From positions 1,674,001-1,738,000 of the forward strand of contig NZ_CP095757.1 of the NCBI RefSeq assembly GCF_023093535.1: DNA of 64,000 bases, read 5' to 3'. This stretch comes from Halovivax limisalsi. GTDB lineage: Archaea > Halobacteriota > Halobacteria > Halobacteriales > Natrialbaceae. A program made the translations under genes and the position numbers. Positions 18,888 to 26,288 of this stretch are shown here, one piece after another. The notes beneath the pieces were generated by a model. That model ran no database searches. It was not told the origin of the DNA and was given only the letters and a program-made list of their open reading frames with translations. Each line of letters begins with the position of its first letter. The stretch's first letter is position 1.

Positions 18888-19777
18888 TGCTCGTCTCGAT
18901 CCTGACCCGGTTGAGCGTCGTCCTCCTCCTGGCAATGCTGGTGGGGGTCGTGAGCGTCATCGGCATCGATCGGTTTCGAGACGGGCTCTCGACGTGGCGC
19001 GAAACGGTGCGGGCGATCACGCCGATCGGGCTCACCCTGGCGACGGTGTTGTCGATCAACAAGATCTCCCGGCAGGCGCTCGTCGACATCTCGAGCCAGT
19101 ACGGACTCCGGCTCGGCGGGCTCTTTTACGACATCGAGGGGCGATTCATCCTCCTCTTCCAGTCGATCGGGAACGAGTGGACTGCGGCCTTCTACTCGTA
19201 CATCTACATCTACGCGTACGTGTTCTTGCTCGCGTTTCCCGTCATCATGTACTTCGTCCTCTCGGACACGCGCACGATTCGCGGCCTGCTGGCGTCGTAC
19301 ACGCTGAACTATACGATCGGGGCCGTCCTCTACGTCGTGGTCCACGCGTTCGGCCCGCGTCAGTACATCGGCGAGGACGTCCGGTGGATGCTCTTCGACT
19401 TCCGGCCGTCGTACCAGTTGCTGACGGCCGAGGTCAACACCTACACCAACGTCTTCCCGTCGCTGCACACCTCGCTCTCCGCGACGGTGCTGCTCTACGC
19501 GGTCCGGACGCACGATCGGTTCCCGCGCTGGACGCCGATCGCGGCCTTCATCGCGGTCAACGTCTGGATCGCGACGATGTACCTCGGGATTCACTGGGCG
19601 ATCGACGTCGTCGCCGGGCTCGTCCTGGCCTGGGGCAGCGTCGCCCTCGCGGATCGACTGGTCGGTCGATTCGACGTCGATCGATTCTTCGACCCCGTCT
19701 GGTTACGCGTGGATCGCCTCTCGAAACGGATCGGTGATCGCGTGAATCGTCGCTTCCGGCGTTTTGGGGGCGGGTAA
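18887..19777 (+). CDS. PAP2-superfamily membrane phosphatase (inositol phosphorylceramide synthase-like group)
   Basis: 296 residues, about six membrane helices from residue 5 to 255, then a basic cytosolic tail (RLSKRIGDRVNRRFRRF). Catalytic motifs of the PAP2_3/Aur1-like group are present: NVFPSLHTSLS (phosphatase motif 2) and MYLGIHWAIDVVAG (motif 3, with the His and Asp of the catalytic pair). The Lys-x6-Arg-Pro motif 1 of classic PAP2 enzymes is not evident, as in the Aur1-like group. Such enzymes move or remove phosphoryl headgroups of membrane lipids on the outer face. It shares one nucleotide with the preceding lipoprotein gene, so translation is coupled. Confidence 0.87.
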   Translation: MLVSILTRLSVVLLLAMLVGVVSVIGIDRFRDGLSTWRETVRAITPIGLTLATVLSINKISRQALVDISSQYGLRLGGLFYDIEGRFILLFQSIGNEWTAAFYSYIYIYAYVFLLAFPVIMYFVLSDTRTIRGLLASYTLNYTIGAVLYVVVHAFGPRQYIGEDVRWMLFDFRPSYQLLTAEVNTYTNVFPSLHTSLSATVLLYAVRTHDRFPRWTPIAAFIAVNVWIATMYLGIHWAIDVVAGLVLAWGSVALADRLVGRFDVDRFFDPVWLRVDRLSKRIGDRVNRRFRRFGGG

Positions 19778-19912
19778 CGCGGGCCGATCCCGTCGGCCGG
19801 TCCGCGCCCGCGACGGGTGCGCCCGGCGCGGCATGGCCCGTGCGACGCCGGCGGGCGCGCACAGAAGGCAATACTGTTATAGGTCCACTCTCGAAGCCTA
19901 CCCATCGCCGCC

Positions 19913-21649
19913 ATGACATCGCACGCCGACGGACCGACGGTTTCCCGTCGGTCCGCCCTCCAAACGGCAGCCGTCGGGACGCTCGCCGCGACGAGCGGGT
20001 GCGTTCGCGAGGTTCGAAACATCGTCCGGCGCGAACCGGATCGATCGCTCTCGCTCTCGATCGCGACGCTTCCGGAGGACGCCGATCCGCCGGCCAACGC
20101 ACTCGCGAAAACGTTCGAATCGGCCCTGTCGGTCGCGGGAATCGACGTCGAAGTCGCGATTCTCTCTCCCGTCGAGTACCGTCGGGAGATCCTGCTCAAT
20201 CACGAGTTCGACACGTTCGTCGGTCCCTATCCGACGGGCATCGATCCGGAGTACCTCTACGAGTCCTTCCACTCGCGCTACGCCGAAGAATCGGGCTGGC
20301 AGAACCCCTTCGGGCTGACGAATCTCCGGTTCGACGAACAACTCGAGGCCCAGCGATCGGCGACCGACACCGCGCGCGTCCAGGCGGTCACGGACGGGCT
20401 GTTTACCCTGGCGAACGAACAGCCCCTGACGCCGCTCTGCCGACCGACCGAGCACCGCCTGGTCAATGCCGATCGCTTCACCGGCTGGGACCGACATCCG
20501 CTCACGGATCGACTGTTCTTCGCCGCGCTGGAACCAGAGGCCGACGTCACCACGCTTCGCGGGCTCCTCACCGATCCGCGCGTGACCCAGAACCTCAACC
20601 CGTTCTCGATCGAGTACCGCGATGGGGGACTGGTCATCGACTTGCTCTACGATTCGCTCGCGGCCCGCGACGGAGACGGGTACGTCCCGTGGCTCGCCGA
20701 GGACTGGGAGTGGGACGGCTCCGTCGCCACGGTCACCCTACGAGACGCCACCTGGCACGACGGCGAACCGGTGACGGCGAGCGACGTGGTGTTCACTCAC
20801 GACTTCCTCGAGGACATGGCGCTCGGGTCGGCCGAGGTGCCGGCCCCTGCGCCGATCTATCGCGGGCGCGCCTCGGCGATCGAATCGGTCGAGGCGAGCG
20901 GTGCTGTGGCGCTCGAACTCGTGGCGGCTGGCGGGATCGAAGCCGCCGAGAGCGCCCTTACCGTCCCGATCTTCCCCGAACACGTCTGGGCGGACCGAAC
21001 CGAGGAGGCGTCGCTGCCGGGCATCGAAACGCCCTCGATCACCGAGGGCGTCGTCACCGACAACGTGCCGCCGGTCGGCAGCGGCTGCTACCGGTTCGAG
21101 GATCGGACCGACGGCGAGTTACTCACGCTCGCTCGAAACGACGAGCACTTCTCGCGGTCGGCGCCGACCCTGCCGACGCCGACGATCGAGACGCTCCGGT
21201 TCGAGGTCGTCTCCAATAGCTCGAACGCGGCCGAGGCCGTCCGGTCGGGACTGGCCGACGTCACCCTCTCGATGATCGAGCCGCGTCTCGTCGACGGACT
21301 CGCTCCCGACCCGCCGGCGTCGATACTCGAAACCGAGGCGCGCTGGTGTTACTGCATCGGGTACAACGCCAGAAGTGGGCCGCTGGGCAATCCGAACTTC
21401 CGGCAGGTGATCGCCTCGCTGGTCGATAAAGCCCACCTCGTCGACGCCGTCTTCGACGGCCACGCGACGCCGATCGTCTCGCCGCTTTCCCCCGAGTGGG
21501 TACCGAGCGCGCTTCGCTGGCGCGGGCGCGATCCGGTGACCCCGTTTCTGGGTCGCGACGGCGAACTCGATACCGACGCGGTCAGGCGAGCGTTCGACAA
21601 CATCGGCTATCGCTACGACGAGGACGGCTCGCTGCTGACCAGAAACTGA
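19913..21649 (+). CDS. second SBP_bac_5-type Tat lipoprotein, same permuted order
   Basis: 578 residues, a paralogue of the gene at 17145. Tat signal VSRRSALQTA (Arg12-Arg13) with Cys30 in ATSGC. It has the same internal order: the C-half-like segment comes first (SLSIATLPED, SALSVAGIDVEVAI, GWQNPFGLTN, ANEQPLTPLC), the N-half-like segment second (TQNLNPFSIEY near 225, LLYDSLAARDGDG, VPWLAEDWEW, VTASDVVFTHDF near 283, PVGSGCYRF, FRQVIASLVDKAHLV). It too ends at RYDEDGSLLTRN. TGTTATAGG at 19874-19882 is a likely TATA box, so this copy has its own promoter. Sequence divergence from copy 1 is considerable, so the duplication is not recent. Confidence 0.85.
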   Translation: MTSHADGPTVSRRSALQTAAVGTLAATSGCVREVRNIVRREPDRSLSLSIATLPEDADPPANALAKTFESALSVAGIDVEVAILSPVEYRREILLNHEFDTFVGPYPTGIDPEYLYESFHSRYAEESGWQNPFGLTNLRFDEQLEAQRSATDTARVQAVTDGLFTLANEQPLTPLCRPTEHRLVNADRFTGWDRHPLTDRLFFAALEPEADVTTLRGLLTDPRVTQNLNPFSIEYRDGGLVIDLLYDSLAARDGDGYVPWLAEDWEWDGSVATVTLRDATWHDGEPVTASDVVFTHDFLEDMALGSAEVPAPAPIYRGRASAIESVEASGAVALELVAAGGIEAAESALTVPIFPEHVWADRTEEASLPGIETPSITEGVVTDNVPPVGSGCYRFEDRTDGELLTLARNDEHFSRSAPTLPTPTIETLRFEVVSNSSNAAEAVRSGLADVTLSMIEPRLVDGLAPDPPASILETEARWCYCIGYNARSGPLGNPNFRQVIASLVDKAHLVDAVFDGHATPIVSPLSPEWVPSALRWRGRDPVTPFLGRDGELDTDAVRRAFDNIGYRYDEDGSLLTRN

Positions 21650-21967
21650 GCGGCCGATCGCTTCGGGCACGCGGCGTTCGAAATGCGCTCCGCCGTCGAG
21701 ACGGTTCTCGGCCGGCGATCGAGCGGTTCGCAGGTCCTGCGACGCGCACGAAGGTTGAAGACGGCGCCCGTCGAACCCGTTCGAAACTCGCGTCGCTTCG
21801 ACCGCCGCGTCGGTCGGCCGAATCGAACGGTGAGTCGCTCGAATCCGGGCTCGACCGTCCGGGCCCGCCGGCTCACGCCGCGGGTCGGACGGCTGACGCT
21901 CGACGGTCCGACGAACTGCCCGGGCGAGTCCGACGAACTGGCACGATCGTGGGTCACTTTCACGCAG
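21650..21967 (+). other. 318-bp gap inside the second module
   Basis: In the first module the lipoprotein and PAP2 genes overlap; here they are 318 bp apart. The PAP2 frame is open across most of the gap (from 21683), but the predicted extension is an Arg/Ser/Pro-rich stretch without hydrophobic character, unlike the N-terminus of the paralogue, so it is treated as non-coding. No clear promoter was seen. Confidence 0.4.
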
Positions 21968-22792
21968 ATGTTACGGTCCGTCCTGACGAATCTGGTGCTC
22001 GTCGTCGTCGGACTGATCGCGCTCGTCGGCAGCGTCCTGTTCTCCCGGAGCCAGCTCGCCCGGACTCGTCGCGAGTTGCTCGCCCGGCTGCGAGACGCGG
22101 CGCCGATCGCGCTCGTCCTCGGTCTCGTTCTCGTCGCCAACGGGATCGTCCGACAGCACATGGCCGGGCTTTCCTGGATCGTCGGGTGGGAACTCACCTG
22201 GACGTTCTATCAGCTCGAAGGCGGGTTGGTGCCGTGGATCCAGTCGTTTCGGACGCCCGCGCTGACGGCCGTTTTCTCGTACGTCTACGTCTACGGCTAC
22301 GCGTTCTTGCTGGTCTTTCCCGTCGTCGCGTACCTCCTGCTCGCCGACACGCGCCCGCTTCGCGTCCTCCTGACCGCGTACACGATCAATTACACCCTCG
22401 GGCCGCTGGTGTACGTCTTCGTCATCGCCTACGGGCCGCGCAACTTCGCCGCGGAGAGTCTCCTCTACGACGTCTATCCGCAGTACCAGTTACTCACGGC
22501 CGAGGTGAACCGCAACACCAACGTCTTTCCGTCGCTGCACGTCTCCCTGTCGGTGACGGTCGCCGTCGTGGCTTACTGGACTCGCGAGTGCTATCCCGCC
22601 TGGTGGTACCTCGGCGCGCTCGGGAGCGGGTGTATCGCCGTCGCCACGATGTACCTCGGGATTCACTGGGCGATCGACGTCGCGGGCGGCGTCGTCCTCG
22701 CCGCGATCAGCCTCTGGCTGGCCGATCGACTGGTCGACCGCCGATCGCTTGCCGACCGGCTCCGTCGACGGCAGCAGCAATCCGAGGAGTGA
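21968..22792 (+). CDS. second PAP2-superfamily membrane phosphatase
   Basis: 274 residues from the ATG at 21968, chosen because MLRSVLTNLVLVVVGLIALVG aligns with the start of the paralogue at 18887 (MLVSILTRLSVVLLLAMLVG). Six membrane helices; motifs NVFPSLHVSLS and MYLGIHWAIDVAGG are intact. YQLLTAEVN and YVYVYGYAFLLVFPV match the first copy (YQLLTAEVN, YIYIYAYVFLLAFPV). It lacks the basic C-terminal tail of the first copy and ends in a shorter Arg/Gln-rich end. It presumably acts on the same class of lipid phosphate as its paralogue, perhaps with its own lipoprotein partner. Confidence 0.85.
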   Translation: MLRSVLTNLVLVVVGLIALVGSVLFSRSQLARTRRELLARLRDAAPIALVLGLVLVANGIVRQHMAGLSWIVGWELTWTFYQLEGGLVPWIQSFRTPALTAVFSYVYVYGYAFLLVFPVVAYLLLADTRPLRVLLTAYTINYTLGPLVYVFVIAYGPRNFAAESLLYDVYPQYQLLTAEVNRNTNVFPSLHVSLSVTVAVVAYWTRECYPAWWYLGALGSGCIAVATMYLGIHWAIDVAGGVVLAAISLWLADRLVDRRSLADRLRRRQQQSEE

Positions 22793-22921
22793 CTGGTCGG
22801 TCGATCGATATCGGCAAGGGACCACGAATCGCAGGATCGACCGGTTCGGTTGCTGGCGAGCCGGACGGTTCGCCGACGTCGCGTCGGGGGCGACGAGACG
22901 GAATCGATCGCGCCGGACGCG

Positions 22922-23299
22922 TCAGTCGTCTTCGAGCGCGTCGGCGATGCGCTGGAGCTGGCGGGTCTGGTCGCGAACCTCGTCGCGCAGCTGTCTGACC
23001 TCGCGGACGAGTTCCTCGTTCCCGCCCTCCGCGCTCTGGCCGCCGCCACCGGGACCGCCCGGTCCGCCGCCCATCATGCCGCCCATCATCTGCGCGAAGG
23101 GATTGCCGCCACCGCCCATTCCGCCGCCGCCCATGCCGGGGCCGCCGCCTCCGCCGAACGGGCTCTCTTCGGGGGCACCCTCGCCCTCCTGCTCGCGCTT
23201 CTCGCGGATCTCCTCGACGCGCTCGCGGAAGGACTTCTCCTCGCCGTCGTCGGCCGATTCGCCGGTGTCCGCCTCGTCTTCGGGGGTATCGTCTGCCAT
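22922..23299 (-). CDS. acidic, Gly/Met-rich protein with C-terminal coiled coil
   Basis: 125 residues in three parts: an acidic charged N-terminus (1-45; KSFRERVEEIREKREQE), a low-complexity centre of Gly with Pro, Met and Phe (46-90; repeats of GGGG, MGGGMGG, NPFAQMMGGMMGG), and a C-terminal coiled coil (LVREVRQLRDEVRDQTRQLQRIADALEDD). The family is not recognised by name. The coiled coil suggests oligomerisation, and the Gly/Met-rich linker resembles phase-separating or chaperone-tail sequences. Codon use is normal for the region. Confidence 0.7.
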   Translation of the reverse strand: MADDTPEDEADTGESADDGEEKSFRERVEEIREKREQEGEGAPEESPFGGGGGPGMGGGGMGGGGNPFAQMMGGMMGGGPGGPGGGGQSAEGGNEELVREVRQLRDEVRDQTRQLQRIADALEDD

Positions 23300-23425
23300 G
23301 CGTCGCGGTTCACTCGCGGGCCGGAAAAGGATTGTTATAGCGGGACCGATAGCCCGCCCGCGAGCTAATCGTTCGCGCCCACGCCGATCCGTCCGAACCG
23401 GTCGTCGGTGTCGTCGAATGCGGCG

Positions 23426-24217
23426 TCACGCACCGCCGAAGGACCCGAGCGACGATTGCAGGTGTCGATCCGTGGTGTCCGTCCGAACGCGGTGGCCTAC
23501 CAGTTCGCGCAGGTCGACGGCGTAGGTCGTTCCCCCGCGTTCGAGCACCAGCAGCCGGCCCTTGCAGCCGACGATCCGACCCGTCGCGATCGTCTCGACG
23601 ACGGGGCGTCGATCGAGGTCGACGCCGTAGTCGAACGTCCACCGATCGATGACGTCGAACTCCGCGAGGACGGACTCCCAGCGGGCTTCGTCGACCGCCG
23701 CCGCGAGGCCGTCGATCTTGCGATCGATCCGGACGCGATCGACCAGTTCGGTCGCGATCTCGGCCTCGAGCTCCCGCGCGATCCGGCCGTTCGAGACGGT
23801 GTGGACGTGGGCGCCTCGATCGGCACCCTGCTCGCGCAGCCGGGTGTCGAGGCGGTCGAGGCGGGTGACGCCGACCTTGACGGTGTCGGGGGCGAAGGCC
23901 GCGATGTAGACGGCGTGGGGTTCGAAGCAGTCCATCTCGTCTTTCAGGCAGGTCCCGGTACAGCGGGCGCACACCCACGTCGAGGCGTGGGCCTCGCAGT
24001 AGGGCGTCCCCGGCCGGTCGCACGGAACGTGGCGACCCGTCTCGCGGTCGATCGATCCCGCGCAGTGGCGCCGGCCGAGCGGCAGTTCCAGTTGATCGCC
24101 GGGTTCGAGCGGTCGGCGGTCGACGCCCGCCTCGCCGGCGGCGCCGCTCCCGGGTTCGCCCTCGCGGACGAGCAGCGCGGGACCGCGAGCCGTCGGTTCG
24201 TACCCGACTATCTGCAC
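23426..24217 (-). CDS. DUF2797 family protein
   Basis: 263 residues from GTG 24217 (VQIVGYEPTARG), where family members normally begin. Two Cys-rich zinc sites are visible: RRHCAGSID...HVPCDRPGTPYCEAH and STWVCARCTGTCLKDEMDC. After them comes the conserved AVYIAAFAPDTVKVGVTRLDRLDTRLREQGA segment, which resembles a GIY-YIG-like core (VYIAAF, VKVGVT). The family is widespread in haloarchaea and actinobacteria and has no proven role; nuclease or nucleic-acid binding is a guess from the fold. The frame is open further upstream, but that part is Arg/Ser-rich and overlaps the promoter of the divergent gene. Confidence 0.8.
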   Translation of the reverse strand: MQIVGYEPTARGPALLVREGEPGSGAAGEAGVDRRPLEPGDQLELPLGRRHCAGSIDRETGRHVPCDRPGTPYCEAHASTWVCARCTGTCLKDEMDCFEPHAVYIAAFAPDTVKVGVTRLDRLDTRLREQGADRGAHVHTVSNGRIARELEAEIATELVDRVRIDRKIDGLAAAVDEARWESVLAEFDVIDRWTFDYGVDLDRRPVVETIATGRIVGCKGRLLVLERGGTTYAVDLRELVGHRVRTDTTDRHLQSSLGSFGGA

Positions 24218-24336
24218 GACGGTACCTTCGCGCAGCGTCGCCAAAGGTGTGACGTTCGTCCGATCGAGCCTCGACCGCGAGTCGTTTCCGGTCTCCCTGG
24301 GGAAAGAATTAGCACCGCTGGATACGAACCGACGGT

Positions 24337-24669
24337 ATGGGACTCGATGGAACCCTCGACGTGACGACGGACGGGCACGGCGTCTCGTTCGCACTGGCCG
24401 TCACGAACGCGAGCGACGAACCGATCACGGCACAGTTCAGCGACGGTTGTCGCGTCGACGTCGCCGTCGAGGACGACGACGCGGAGGTCTGGCGCTTTAC
24501 GGAGGAGAGACTCTTCCCGCAGGTTCTCGGCGAGGAACGCTTCGATCCGGGCGAGACGCGACGGTTCGAGGTCGAGTGGGCCGACCCCGACCCGGGCTCG
24601 TACACGGCGACGGCGGAACTCACCGCCACGGATCGAGACTGTACGGCGAGCGCGTCCTTCTCGGTCTAG
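24337..24669 (+). CDS. BsuPI-related domain protein
   Basis: 110 residues, a single beta-sandwich domain like the intracellular proteinase inhibitor BsuPI: LDVTTDGHGVSFALAVTNAS, ITAQFSDGC, VWRFTEERLFPQVLGEE, FDPGETRRFEVEWADPDPGSYTATAELTA. The pattern of a Trp/Phe-rich middle and a final PGxY strand is diagnostic. It has no signal peptide, so it is intracellular. Whether it inhibits a protease is unknown. GAATTAG at 24305-24311 is a weak TATA-like box about 28 bp upstream. Confidence 0.85.
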   Translation: MGLDGTLDVTTDGHGVSFALAVTNASDEPITAQFSDGCRVDVAVEDDDAEVWRFTEERLFPQVLGEERFDPGETRRFEVEWADPDPGSYTATAELTATDRDCTASASFSV

Positions 24670-24746
24670 CCCGACCACGGTCTCGCCGGAAAATTTGCGG
24701 TAGAAGTAGTAACGTATTAATACATCTGTGGGCAATCGAAGCGGAT

Positions 24747-25601
24747 ATGGCGCTATTCGGCAGACTCAAAACCGGACTCGCCCTCTCGAAGGACGCGCTG
24801 CTGGTGGTTCGACACAACCCCGGACTGGCGGTCTTTCCGCTGGTGAGCGGAATTACGGGGTTCGCGTTCCTCGCGTTGTTCCTCGGCGTCACCTTCGGCG
24901 TCGTCGGCGTGAGCGCGCAGGGCCCGGCGCTGGTCCTCCTGGGGCTCACCTACCTCACGCTGACGTTCGTCTCGTCGTTCTTCGCGGCCGGGCTCGTCCA
25001 CGAAACCCGCGAGGTCCTCGCGGGGAAGGAGCCGTCGCTCGGGCGCGGGATCGAGGCCGCGAAAGCGGTGTGGAAGCCGCTCCTGATCTGGTCGTTCATC
25101 AGCGCCACCGTCGGCGTCCTCATCAACGCCATCGAGAACTCGGATTCGCGCGTGGCTCGACTCGTCGGGACGCTCTTCGGCGCCGCCTGGACGCTCCTTA
25201 CGTTCTTCGTCGTCCCGGTCATCGTCTTCGAGGACACCACGACGACGGGAATGTTCAAAGAGAGCTCGCACACGTTCAAGGAGCTCTGGGGCGAGACGCC
25301 GATCAGCCTCGTCGCGGTTCAGCTCGTCGGCCTGGTGATCGCCCTGCCGTTCGTCCTCCTCGGTATCGCACTCTCCGGAATCAGCCCGATTCTCACGGCT
25401 GGAGCGATCCTGACCGGCGCGCTGCTCGCGTTCCTCGTGAGCCAAACCCTCCAGGGCGTCATCAAGACGACGCTCTACCTCTACGCCACCGAGGGCGTCC
25501 GTCCCGACGAGTTCGGGGATCTCGATCTCGACGGACTCGCCGGCGACGGGCGCCAGTCCGCTCGGTCGACGAGCGCCCCGCACACGGGCGGATTTCGCTA
25601 A
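24747..25601 (+). CDS. DUF6159-type integral membrane protein
   Basis: 284 residues from ATG 24747 (MALFGRLKTGLALSKDALLVVRHNP, the family's typical amphipathic opening). About six helices follow: LAVFPLVSGITGFAFLALFLG, ALVLLGLTYLTLTFVSSFFAAG, WSFISATVGVLINAI, LFGAAWTLLTFFVVPVIVFED, VAVQLVGLVIALPFVLLGIAL and TAGAILTGALLAFLVSQTLQG. The C-terminal 40 residues are soluble and disordered. A TATA-like GTATTAATA (24714-24722) sits about 28 bp before the ATG. Role unknown. Confidence 0.8.
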   Translation: MALFGRLKTGLALSKDALLVVRHNPGLAVFPLVSGITGFAFLALFLGVTFGVVGVSAQGPALVLLGLTYLTLTFVSSFFAAGLVHETREVLAGKEPSLGRGIEAAKAVWKPLLIWSFISATVGVLINAIENSDSRVARLVGTLFGAAWTLLTFFVVPVIVFEDTTTTGMFKESSHTFKELWGETPISLVAVQLVGLVIALPFVLLGIALSGISPILTAGAILTGALLAFLVSQTLQGVIKTTLYLYATEGVRPDEFGDLDLDGLAGDGRQSARSTSAPHTGGFR

Positions 25602-25765
25602 GCACGCTGACCCCGCCGGCATCGGCGGGCCGATGCTGCGACCGGACCCGGGCTCGGTCGCTCGAACCGCGCGAACGGATTTCCGTCCAACCAGATTGCG
25701 ACCCGACCAGGTCCACCGGACCGGACGACAAAGCATATACCGGCGCTTCCCCGCCATCCAGAAAC

Positions 25766-25966
25766 ATGCCACGGCGGACTGTTGCGGATGTCCTCGATCG
25801 AGTCGCCGACCGTCGTCGCGAGACGCGCTGTCCGGCCTGTCGCGGGCTGGTCTCGATTCGCGGCCTCGACGGCGAGTACGGCTGGTCGTGTCTGGACTGC
25901 GAGGCGATCGGGTTCGGCTTCGATACGCGAGCGGCCGTCGTCGACGGCCTGCGACGGGCGGAGTGA
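25766..25966 (+). CDS. small zinc-ribbon protein
   Basis: 66 residues. Two CxxC pairs (RCPACRG and SCLDCEA) separated by about 18 residues form a single zinc ribbon, with a helix before (RTVADVLDRVADRRRE) and after (DTRAAVVDGLRRAE). Haloarchaeal genomes carry many such short proteins; some bind nucleic acids or partner proteins. An AT-rich GCATATACC at 25733-25741 about 28 bp upstream of the ATG suggests a leaderless transcript. Specific role unknown. Confidence 0.75.
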   Translation: MPRRTVADVLDRVADRRRETRCPACRGLVSIRGLDGEYGWSCLDCEAIGFGFDTRAAVVDGLRRAE

Positions 25967-26222
25967 GCGACGTCGCGCGGTCGATCCGGCGGCGATCGCC
26001 GGCGGAATCGGCGTGACGGGAAACCGGCCGCGTCACCCCTCTCACCGTGGACGCGATCGTCCGGGGGTGCCCAACCGACGACGCGTGTCGGTGCCCCGGG
26101 CCGACTGTCACTCTCGTCGGAACCTCGCCCCGATTCCGGGATCGAGCGAGGAGACTGCCCGACCGAGTGATCGGACCCGATCGGTCCCGCCGCGGGAAGC
26201 GGTCACCAGGTTTATGCGTGCG

Positions 26223-26238
26223 CTGACCCGATGGTCAG
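26223..26238. promoter_or_regulatory. candidate TetR operator CTGAC-N6-GTCAG upstream of the polyprenyl-synthase-like gene
   Basis: CTGACCCGATGGTCAG is an inverted repeat with the same half-sites and spacing as the site at the TetR start (27145-27160). It lies just after a TATA-like GGTTTATG (26208-26215), i.e. around the expected transcription start, the usual place for a repressor. A further GGTCAGTC half-site follows at 26252-26259. The rest of 25967-26288 shows no gene. Confidence 0.5.
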
Positions 26239-26288
26239 TCGATCGCGGTTCGGTCAGTCGGGAATCGATCGGCCGTCGACGAGCTATC

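Noticed and set aside
17109-18935. 608-codon open frame antisense to the first lipoprotein
   Set aside because: Arg/Asp/Val-rich shadow without any motif; the plus strand shows Tat signal, lipobox and family motifs.
22749-23525. Plus-strand frames with long Pro runs around 23000-23150
   Set aside because: They are the complement of the Gly-rich codons of the minus-strand protein; poly-Pro is an artefact of GGN/CCN pairing.
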